From Glebionis coronaria (Eukaryota; Streptophyta; Magnoliopsida; Asterales; Asteraceae): 64,000 bases of DNA. Below the pieces are notes generated by a model that had not been told where the DNA came from, did not search any database, and was given only the letters and a program-made list of their open reading frames with translations. Numbering within the stretch: the stretch's first letter is position 1; each line of letters starts with the position of its first letter. The stretch is taken from the NCBI GenBank assembly GCA_025667525.1, contig CM046882.1:526840618-526904617 (forward strand), read 5' to 3'. The position numbers and the translations under genes were made by a program. Positions 53,592 through 64,000 of the stretch are shown here, one piece after another.

Positions 53592-56513
53592 AGTGTTGTA
53601 ATCTTTTCTTCTCTTGTATATGTGAGTCTGCTTAGTAGTCTCTTTAACCATAATCCTTGTGTTGCTGCTGCAATTGCGACGATAGATTCTGATTCGCATG
53701 ATGATAATGTTACAATGGCTTGTTTTTGTGTACTCCAGCTAATTGGTGATTCACCAAAGTAAAATATAATTCAAATGGTTCCTTTGCCTTCTTGAGTGTT
53801 GACTCTGTAGTTACTATCGCTGAATCCTTGTATTTTTTTTCTCCATTATGCTTATACGTGATTCCATAATCTTTTCTTCCTTTTACATGATGTAGTACTT
53901 GCCTTATGGCTATCATATGTTGCTCTTTTGGTTCTTGCATATAACGACTAAGTAATCCCACATAGTAACTTAAGTCGGGTCTTGTGTGAAGTAGATACCT
54001 TAAGCATCCAATTAAGCTCCGATATTCAGTTGCATTGACCAATGTTCCTTCAATATTCTTTGTTAATCTTGTTCCTGGGTCCATTGGTATCAATGTTTCA
54101 TTGTAGTCAATCATTCCAGCTTCTTTTAAGATCTTGCTTGCGTAAGCAGATTGCTTAATAGATATGTCACCCATTGATTGTGTGACTTCTCTGCCTAGAT
54201 GGTAGGCTAGCAATCCTAGATCACTCATTTCAAATTTTTCTTCCATTTGAGATTTTAATTTGTGTATTTCTTTCTTAGGTGTACCAGTGATTATTAGATC
54301 ATCTACATAGACTCCTATTAGTAGGATTGAGTCTCTTGTCGTCTTTGTGTAGATGGCTTGTTCCAGTGCACACATCTTGAAATCTAGTGACTTTAAGGTG
54401 TTGTCTAGATTTATGTTGCATGCACGTGGTGCTTGTTTTAATCCATATAGTGCCTTCCTAAGTTTGTATACTTTTCCATCTTTCTTCATAAATCATGCAG
54501 GCTGTGTAACATACACTTCTTCTTTCAAATCTCCATGCAGCAATGCAAATTTTACGTCGAGGTGATGTACTTCCCATTTTCTGTTAGCAGCTATCGCATG
54601 TAATAATCTAATGGTTTCCATTCTTGCTACAGGAGCAAAAACTTCTTCAAAATCTATGTCATGCTCTTGTATGTAGCCTTTTGCTACTAATCAAGCTTTA
54701 TGCTTGATTATATTTCCATTTGCGTCTTTCTTGGTTTTGAACACCCATTTCAAACCAATTGCTCTTTATCCATTAGGTAGAGTTGTTAATTCCCATGTAT
54801 TATTTCTATTTATGGAATCTAACTCAACCTTCATTGCTTCTATCAATTTTTGGTCTTTTGATGCTTCCTTATAGTTCTTGGGTTCATCTCCAGCTAGTAG
54901 TAATTCCTAAATGTTTTCATATACTTCATTCAATGTTATAAAACCTCTTACAAGTGTAATGTCAAGTCGTGAGTGAGAGCTTGTAATTGCTATTGATTCA
55001 CTATCACTACGATTGAATGATTGAGTAATGTTATTGGGTGTAAATTAGGAATTTACTTGAGATGATCTTGTTGATGATGTTTGAGGCATGTGGGGATGTG
55101 TGGGTGAGTTATTTGTTGGTGTTGCATATCCATCATCTTCATAATTGTTAAAATCATCGTCTTCTTCGTTTGGTTGGTCTTCTTGATCATGATGATCATT
55201 TGTGGCTTCAAGGTTTTCTATTTTGAAGCCAGTCCATTCGGGTTCATCGTTGATATGCTCATTCAAATATTCGTTCCAGTCCCATGTTTCATCCTCTTTA
55301 AATTTCACGTCTCTACTAACACAAATTCTTTGTGTTGTTGGGTCAAATAGTAGATAGGCTTTTGATCCATGTTCGTTTCCTAGGTAGACCATTTTAGTGC
55401 TTCTATCATCAAACTTCGTTAAATGTTGCGATGGTAACTTTGCATATCTATGCAGCTAAGAACATTTAGGGTTTCTAAGTTTGACTTTCTTTGTTTGAGT
55501 GATGTCTTCTAGTGCCCTTGTAAGAACACTATTTAGGATGTATATGGCGTCTCTAACAGCTTTAGCCCAAAAAATTTATGGCATGTTCGTTTCTTTCATC
55601 ATACATTTTTGTTGTGGACATAATTGTCCTATTTCTCCTTTCTACTACTCCATTTTGTCGTGGTGAGTAAGGTGCAATAAGTTGTCGTGCTATGTCATTT
55701 TCTTTGCAAATTGTGTGAATTCATTTGAAGTGAATTCTCCTCCACGATGAGTTCTCAACAGTTTTAATGTTGTCCTTAACTCATTCTTTATCGTTTTCTT
55801 GAATTCCTTGAAAGTATTAAAAGCATGATCTTTTGTACTTAAGAAATATGCCCACATATATCTTGAATACACATCGACTAACAAGAATATGTATTTCTTT
55901 CCAGAAGGTGTTGGTGGTGTGATTGGTCCACATAAGTCTCCATGCACTAAATCTAATGGTGATGTACATCTACCTATGGCTTTCTTTGGAAATGGCGCTC
56001 TATTGTGTTTTCCAACTAAACCAACATCTAAATTTGTGTTGTATGTTCAATTTCATGGACTAAATTCTTTTGAGTCATGGATTTTAGTGACTCAAAGTTG
56101 AGATGTCCTAATCTTGCGTGCCATAACCATGAGGTATCCTTTAGATTTGCTAGCAGGCATACAGGTTTGCCTATCATTAGACTAGCTTTGTAGATTAGAT
56201 TTCTTTATCTTGTGACTTTCATAAAAAACTGGTTATCCATGTCATAAAGTCGTAATTCGTCGTTTTCCATTACTACTTTACAACCAATTTTAGTAAATTG
56301 TCTAAGGCTCAATAAATTGCTCTTTAGGCTAGGGATGTAATGGACATGTGATATAATTCTTTGTTTATCGTCATCACATTATATTAAGATTAAACCTTTT
56401 CCTTTTAGTTCTTTGTATGAACCGTCTACAAATCTTACTTTTCCACTGACCTTCTCATCTAATTCTATAAAATGTTCCCTTATTTCAGTCATATGGTTGC
56501 TTGCTTTATTATC
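53592..56513 (-). pseudogene. Old copia element F: protease to RNase H, decayed
   Basis: Pieces of pol on the minus strand, in order: ASNHMTEIREHF (protease region, about 56500), SWLWHARLGHLN (pre-integrase), HGDLCGP and RTHRGGEF (integrase; the second Asp is now His, 55947-55690), then RT with YGLKQAPRA and YVDDLIITG (54489-53710), and CESESIVAIAAATQGLWLK (RNase H). Several stops and frameshifts. Its first codons after the protease Asp are lost at the insertion of G, and its last 80 codons lie beyond element E at 35377-35621. It belongs to a different copia lineage from E, judging by the RNase H and RT spacing motifs. It is the oldest layer here. Confidence 0.85.
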
Positions 56514-59500
56514 TGTAACACCCCCAAATTTATACAACTCAGTACAGCGGAAGACTAGTTGGTGTTACGGGATAGCACATTACTCACATCATAGACAACG
56601 CATAAAAATCGCGTCGTTTAATAATAAATCATTTCCATTCATAAATATCAAAGTTACATCGGTCCCAAGTCATTATTTTTAATACAGGTTTTACAAACAT
56701 TTGAATGGAAAATATTGTTTAAGTGCGGGCCATGAATTCTTGTTGTCTTCCAGAGAATTACCTTCAAGTACCTGAGATAAAACATGTTAAAAGAAAAGGT
56801 CAGCGATAACGCCGAGTGAATTCATAGAGTTTAATAAATTCCATCAATATAATATCAGTATAAAATTATTACTGAAAATCATTTTGTACAAATCATTTTA
56901 ATAGGCCATAAAATAGTCAAAGTCATTTTATACAAATCTTTATCGAAAATCATAATATAGGCATTTGCCTTAAAAATCGTTATACGAATCATTATCGTTA
57001 AAAACACCATACAATACGTTTTTGCAACGTTGTATAGATTAAATAAAACCATTATATGAATATGGTTATAAAAAGCCTTAAAAATCATTATACGAGCCAA
57101 TGTCGTAAAAACGTCATACAATACGTCTTACGACGTTGTATGAAAATAAAACCGTTATATGAGTATGGTTATGAAAACCAAAACACGAACATAATATCAA
57201 TAGTATGACCCCGTATTGCTAGTCAGGCAATACTTCGTAATTCGATGCGTCTAATAGTATTTCGTTAGTTTTGGATTATTACAAGCCGCATGACATTGTT
57301 ACCTTACTAAACCAAAACGGGTAGCTAACCCGATACCAATTTTGCCCATCTAAAGTAGCGTGTCGTCACAAAGGTCACGCTATTGAAATCTTATCATACA
57401 TAAATTCGCTTACCAATCAATGTGGCACGACGGGGATCAACCGTCAAGGCGCGAACTGGGGTGATCGTCCCCAAATAGTACTATTAAATGCATAAGCGTC
57501 TACCAAATCCCGGTAGTTCACAATTCATGCTAATGGGACTTTTAGTGACATAACCTAACTTTAATAATCCATATAATTTCATCTATCGGGTCCTTTAATC
57601 ATTTATCGGGTCATACAATCGGGTCATTCAATCATTTGGGTCCAAATCAATAAACAAACAATCGGGACAAATGGTGTCCTAATTTATAAAAATACTAACA
57701 TGTTATCTCCCTCGCGGGTTTATAAAACATTTATAAAAACATTTAAAAGAGTGCGAGGCTATGAACTCACGTTGATGTGGGAAGACGGGTTATCGGCAAT
57801 TCGGACGTACGGTACGTGCTTCAATCATGGAAACCTAGACAAATAATAATCGGTCTTAGACTCATGTCCAATGACTTTATAAAAATAACAATTATGTATA
57901 CATATGATGATTATATATATATGATGATCAAGTGGGTTTACATATTCTCGTTTACTCATTTTAGAGTTATGTGTCGATAACTTTTATACTAGTTGTCTCG
58001 TTTTACATATTTACGTGTTTTAGGTCCAGTAAGCCTATTATAAGTTCTTTAACTTATTTTAATCCATTTTGTACTTATATTATCAGTACTTAAACTTTAC
58101 AAGTTGGGCCTAAATGGGTTAAGCCTAATAAGTTCTTTTTACAAGTTTCTAGCTTATTTAGTCTAATTATTAACCCAAGTATTAGTCCAATATGTTTACT
58201 TAGCTCGTTAATGTCCGTATGCCCTAAAGTTCGGGTTTTATCGGTTTTTACTTGTTATACATGTCTATATATCAGTATATAAGTTTTATAAAGTTTTCAT
58301 TAGACGGGTCCAACCATCTAAGTTTTATTTAACAAAAACGTTAATTTTACGGCGATAGCCGAAAAAGTCGTAAAAATCATGTTTATAGTTTTTATAACTT
58401 ATAAAACATAACAAGTTACCATTTTTATAAAATGTCCACTTATTTATCATTGTACATATTTATATAAATAAAATTCAAGAGTTAGTGGGTTTTTTTATTT
58501 TACATTTTATATATTAAAATGTGAGTGCTTATATAATAGTATTATTCTTTAATTTCCAAAAATCTGATTTTTAACTTCATCTTCACCAAAACTGCCATAT
58601 CTTGATTTCTACATGGAGATAGAAGCTCAAATTTTTATCACATAAACTACATGATATGTGCTATATTTAACTCTTCTATAGCTACTGTTGAATCATCTTT
58701 AAGTATTTTCTAAAAATCGTCCAAAACAGTAACTTCAGATTTATACCCTAAACTTGTTTTGATCATATCTCACTCATTATTTTGATTCCATTGCATGGCC
58801 AACTCTCACATGTGTAAAAGACCCATAGCTTACTGTAAATCTATTCCACTTCATCATTTTATCAGTTTATGACTTACTTCTTTACTGTTTTATACATCCA
58901 TCAAATTTAACCAAGATTTTAACCTTGTTTCTTATGGTTTTTCATCTTTTTATCCATGATTATCAACAACAAATCCCCACATAACATTTTTATCATCATA
59001 TAATCATCATAAATATATACAATAGGAAATAAAATACATGTTTACATAATCAAAATAACAAGAAGTTGATGAGGACAATCTTTATACCACCAACTTGATG
59101 TAGGTTATGAGTTTGGCATGGTTTTGGATGGAGAAACTTATGATGCACCAAGACCACCTTCATGACCACCATTCTTCATAGAAACCTTGTGGAAAATCAG
59201 CCCTAATACTCCATGGAAACTCCTCCTTTGATGTTATAACTTACACCAATCTTCATCTTTTTGGATGGAGATTAACATATGTTAATTATAACATATGTTT
59301 ATGGTTCAATTTTTGTATGAGATGGGTGTTTTGTGGATCATTTGGGACGGCATAGGTGAGTGAGAGAGAGAGTTGAGTGGTTTTTGCATGTAAGATATGA
59401 GAAGTATGTGATGGTTTGATGGTTTTAGTTCATGGTAAGCTTAACTAGTAAGCTAAAGTGGACAAGTGTTTGTAGTTTATGCTAAATAAATGACACCTTA

Positions 59501-60060
59501 TGGTGTTGGCCGTCCATATTGAGTGGGGTGGGACAAGTGTCCCACTTGTCTCATCCCATTTATTTACGGGTACTCCTCGATTCTAGTTTCCTCGATTTGC
59601 GTGCCCTCGGGTCGTTTTACGAAAAACGTTTTTATAAATTATGAATCAACGTCATAAAACGAATCCAATAAAAATTGTTTCATCAAAAACGGAGTTCGAA
59701 AACGTAAATACGTAATCCTAAGGTTTCCGGTTTAGTCGTAAAGGACGTTAAAATAAAATCGTAAGTCCTAATCTCTTCTCGTAAATTTGTGAGTTTATGA
59801 ACCAACACAAATTTAAAACTCCAAAATAATATTCACGGATAAATTTATTTCCTGAAATGTCGGACTGTCACCAAAGACGGTGTATGTAAACGTAAGCACG
59901 TAACGTTGAATCCTCCGGTTTAGACGTAGTCGATGCTACTTCAAGACGTAAATCAAAATTTCTTCCCAAAAGTAAGTGAGTTCATATTGTAACATTAAAA
60001 TAATGTTTTCAAATAAATATTGAGAATAAAATATCAATCATAAATTGACGGATTGTCACA
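56514..60060 (-). repeat. 3' LTR (3.55 kb) of gypsy element G
   Basis: On the minus strand it begins TGTGACAATCCG and ends GGGGGTGTTACA; these ends and the size fit Tekay/Del-type chromovirus LTRs. CTGTTTAGGGGTAAATGC precedes it as polypurine tract. It cuts element F at the protease active site; the left flank is TTATC. The open frames inside have no recognisable product. Imperfect palindromes around AAAAATCATTATACGA (about 56960-57150) repeat a few times. Confidence 0.75.
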
Positions 60061-63000
60061 GCATTTACCCCTAAACAGGATCTTTGTCCTCAAAGATCAT
60101 CTTACCTTACTACTCGCTTCTTATAGAGTTAAAGCCATGTGGGTATTTCCTCCACATTCGGTCTTTTCTCACAAGTGCAATTCATTACAATACGCGAGTT
60201 CTATCAAACATAACTACGGGAATAAGATCAGGCTAAATGTTGACTTACTTTCTCTATCCATGATGTTCATGTGTTTCTGATGAATGCAACTTTTCGCCGA
60301 TCTAAGCTCTACTAAGAATAATCAGATTTTCACTTGATAGATATTCCATCAAGTTCGATATACGAAACATAATTCACGCAGTCTTTGAAGTCCTAGGGTA
60401 GATCCAGCTTATATGCCTTTCAATCCCAACTTTTACATTATCCCAATGGTCCCATACAACGGGGACTTATATCCCATGATTTGTCAGATCATGAATTCAT
60501 TTTTCCAAATTTAAAAATTGTGGCATAACTTCGCTACCCATTTGGCACTTCAAGATCTACATTTCACATTCACATAATATCTTGCCCACTACCGGCTGTC
60601 AATAATCAGATCCTAATTTCAACAATCATTTCAGATCTCGCGGGTCGGGTATTTTGCAAGGATAGGTTCGCCATCATAGGAAACCTTAAACCTAAAAGAC
60701 ATGTCCAACTCACAATGGGTGTATGCCGGATGTCTTCATCTCAACTCCTGCTTACAGATGCTCTAATATAGATTCTAACAAGATTCGATTTCAATCCTAA
60801 TACGATGATTATCAATGGTAATCTCTCCAAAGGAAAACGATTATACGGTTCATTGCCAAAGGTAAATCATTCAAACATAAAATAGCACTTATATTACTTT
60901 GTATCGTTACTTTACCTCGTCCCTTCGATTGGGGTGGTACATAGTACTCTCATCAAGGTTCGTTCTCAATGATTTCTGAGCAAATCTCTAGAAATTCGAT
61001 GCGAAGCGAGGATCTTGATAAAGATGTTCGACACAGGCACACTATGTTTACATAACTCTTTTGCATTTATCATTAACGGGAATGATATTTAGCAGATTTG
61101 GTCAGTCTGTCGACGATGACCCAAATCGAATCAAATTCAGATGATGACCTTTGCAATAGCTAGACGTTTACTAATGTATGAGGCGATATCTGCCTTCATA
61201 ATTGCCATCAATACAACTTCTTCAGACAAAGATACTTTTAGTCAGAAATGACATAAATAGAATACTTATACTTATACTTATACTTACAAGATTTCCAATA
61301 TAACCACATCTCACAATCTTCATATTTAGACAATCACAAGTGGTCTTTAAAATATTTAACGCTATCGGCTTCTCTATTCTAATGGTTCACATTAGCCGCG
61401 AACCACTTTTATTATCTATATTATCCTTTTCACAAACATCTTCTATTTTACATTGTTCAACAATTTATTTTGCACCTTCATTATTAAGGAACATGTCCAA
61501 ATTAGTTCTTTATCTTTTATACATAACGTGTCAGTAATTACGTTCACTTTCCTGATGAAATAGATATCATAACCGTATTTATTCAAAAATCTTTCTTCAT
61601 ATCTTCCAAGTTTTAGTTTCGTCTCAACTGTTATTTTTATCTGTTTTACTCAATCTGACGTCTAAAGCGTCGATAATTATTATATGTAAATTAACAATAA
61701 TTATTTATTTTTTATGAAACGTAAACGTAAAAATTTTAAATTTCTTAGTTCGACCAATTATATAAAATGTTCAAAAATAATTTGAATTTAATTAACAGGA
61801 TTCTTGTTGATTTATCAAAAATATTTAATAAGATTCGTAATTGTTCGAAAAACCTTTGTTTATACTTTGGTCAAAGTTTTCTTAATTTAAAAAAAGTAAA
61901 AAGTGTCGTTTCAAATTTTCAGGTTATGGTATAAATGGTTTTCCTCAATCCTTTTTAAGTTATCTGGAGGTATACACAAACATTTACCCCTAAACAGAAG
62001 TTTAGTTAAATGGTTTGTGTATAAGGGAATAATCCCTTAAAATCCTTTGTTTAAAACATTTGTCAAAACATATTTTCATTACTTTTTGGTAAAATCCAAA
62101 GTCTTAAAAGGGCTCTTAATTTTTGAAGAGTCTATATGCATACATCTTACCATTATTAATCCAACGGTCATTTTATGTAAAGGATTAAGTTTTTAATCCC
62201 TAAGCATTAATGGTTCTAATCTTTGAAAAGTCAATATAGCTTCCATTATCTATTAATCACACGGTTAAATCATATAAAGTATTAAGCCGTTAATCACATG
62301 TTAAATATTCAAGGTATAGGTTTTCAGTGTTTAGCCAATTCAGGGCAATCTATAACTAATTATTAACCTCATTCTTATTCTTGTAAACAAACAAATGGTC
62401 CTTAATGATCACGAGCATGAATTTATCAATTTACAGCCTACACACGTGATTCACCAAATTTATGAATGCTACATGTGTATTGGTCAATCCAAACGACATC
62501 ACGTGGAACTCATAATGTTCATTACAAGCACCGGATGTAGTGATTGGAATAGATAATCTCTTTCGCAGATGCGAAGTTGATGATGACCATGCTATGGATC
62601 AAATTAGTTAGAACCTTGTAAATGATCGAACAATTCTTCCATTTCGAGTTATGGATATCGTTTTCGATTATCAATTTACTCAGTCACAGTAATCTATAAA
62701 TATAAGGAAAGATAACACCATAGCTCTTCAGGATGACAGGCTTGGTATAATAAAATCTTTCTCCGACATCTTTCTCAGTTGTACGGAAATTCCTTTAATT
62801 TAGATGGTGCTGACGTATTGTGTACAAGCCACAAGTGCAACACCGGGAATATAATCAATACCAATTTCAACGTGCCTTAATGGCGAAAGTCTAGGTAATT
62901 CATCAATAAATACCTCCTAAAGTTTCAAATAACAGAATTATCTTTTCAATAATTTCATATTAACTTCTTCTAGATTACAATATCTATAACTAGTTCATAA

Positions 63001-64000
63001 CCATTCACGTTATAATTTCAAGTCTAAATACAGGATATGATCATCCATCAAGAATTATTTAGATCACTTTTGATAATCAACATCTTATCATTTAGGGGAA
63101 TTCTACTCGAGTTCCCATCAATTAAGACAATGTCGTCATGTCATAATCAATCAATCCATTCTACCGGCATTATCAACTTTCCATTTCATTACCACCGATA
63201 AGATGTGAACTTCTCAAAAATACTAATAATAATTCATAATCCTTCACAAATTCAAGGATATATGGAGACATAACTAACCTTAAAAGAGTAAGTTCAACGC
63301 ATGATTTACGCGATAGAATTCCAAATCAGGTACAGACGAAAACATTTAACGAATATGAATATATCCCATGTTTTCATAATTTGAGTACGCATTCGAAAGC
63401 TCCTCGGATCGTTACCCAGGTTATTCAAATGAAATCAAATCATAAGAAATGATAAGAACGTCAATACATCCAGTCGGGTATCAACACTCGGTAATCATAT
63501 ACTTTTTCTAGGAATCTCACTACGGGAGAATTTGTCCAGAAAGAATTGTCAATTGTCAAGTAAGACAATTTCCACAGATGAGTAAATTCGACTCAGAAGA
63601 ATAGATGCTACAGGCACATATGTAGGTGTCCCTAACATTGTGTCCTTATTTTTGACTTCTTGCAGATCTCATATAATTTATTCTTTCACAATCTTCAAAG
63701 AAAATGTAGCGTTTATCCATTAGTTTTATGGTGACTGCTAATCAGTCTTGCATAGTCCATTCCAAATTGTATGTAGGCGCGCAACTATATACAATTTCAA
63801 GATTAACGATGCAATACTCAGTTCGTCAAAATTTTATCATTATGTTTATAATAAAAACATTTTCGTGCTTAATTCTTAAATAAGAATCAAAAATAAATTT
63901 ACAAAGATTTTCATTGTTATGAAAACAATTAAGTTTCCAAAGCGTCTTATAAACAACTTCATTTCGATAACAATCACTTATAAATCTCACTTTGAATAAT
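60061..64000 (-). pseudogene. Gypsy element G: decayed integrase and reverse transcriptase, continuing beyond the window
   Basis: With many stops, the minus strand retains DSIWVIVDRLT (about 61130-61095) and SRFASNFLEICSE...ESTMYHPQ-like sequence (about 61020-60930), both from gypsy integrase, and HYEFHVMSFGLTN (about 62520-62480) from RT. The order RT then integrase toward the LTR is that of Ty3/gypsy on the minus strand. Between 61260 and 62340 I see mostly AT-rich sequence with no clear coding, including a second copy of the 17-mer CATTTACCCCTAAACAG (61981, also at 60062). Right of 62760 similarity fades; the gag and 5' LTR should lie past 64000. Confidence 0.65.

Noticed and set aside
54353..54565. 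Plus-strand ORFs within 53592-56682 (for example 54353-54565, 56413-56682)
   Set aside because: They are antisense shadows of the decayed copia pol of element F, or cross the junction with G.

Overview
The window is plant nuclear DNA, almost certainly from a eudicot and most likely from an Asteraceae genome. It holds one host gene, a U-box E3 ligase, in a sea of nested LTR retrotransposons. The Asteraceae placement rests on my recollection of the gag, linker and third-ORF protein families seen here, not on a search. Roughly nine tenths of the sequence is retroelement. I saw no bacterial features, CRISPR array, rRNA or tRNA gene.

Layout. Element A (minus strand, enters from before base 1, ends 29600) is a non-autonomous copia-type element: 3' LTR at 1-225, 5' LTR at 29292-29600. 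Two later elements broke it. Element B (4371-16667, plus) is a Ty3/gypsy-type element with 1.84 kb LTRs, a TGGCGCCGCTGCCGG primer-binding site and a decayed gag-like ORF but no polymerase. B is itself split by element C (6647-11359, plus), a copia-type element with 776 bp LTRs and no recognisable protein. Element D (18417-26318, plus) is a sister of A that landed, in opposite orientation, inside A's own gag-like gene. 5 bp target duplications support B (CTCTT/CTCAT), C (CTTTC) and D (TAAAA).

From 29601 to about 35104 lies the only non-nested island. It holds AT-rich DNA, a probable MITE, a probable solo LTR and the single-exon U-box gene (33456-34700, minus), which has a cluster of W-box cores upstream. 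Next to it is an old decayed copia element F (minus), with its RNase H C-terminus at 35377-35621 and its RNase H to protease remnants at 53592-56513. F is split exactly in the RNase H domain by element E (35622-53591, minus; AGTGT duplication). E is an 18 kb copia element of the SIRE-like type with gag, coiled-coil linker, integrase-RT-RNase H and a very large third ORF after pol. F is also cut near its protease active site by gypsy element G (56514 to beyond 64000, minus), which has a 3.5 kb LTR and decayed integrase and RT.

How the parts relate. A, D and E share LTR ends and a 2 kb 3' tail, so A and D look like polymerase-less relatives that could have been mobilised by E-like enzymes. Signals not explained by ordinary annotation: a palindrome beside the TATA box in both copia and gypsy LTRs; a GATCG anchor-plus-array module shared by the gypsy LTR and the copia leaders; a 407 bp higher-order tandem array of hairpins with compensatory base changes; two TTCCGGAA-type minisatellites, one before gag and one before the third ORF of E, each lying just inside a possible leader intron; and a promoter-like, apparently spliced leader for that third ORF.
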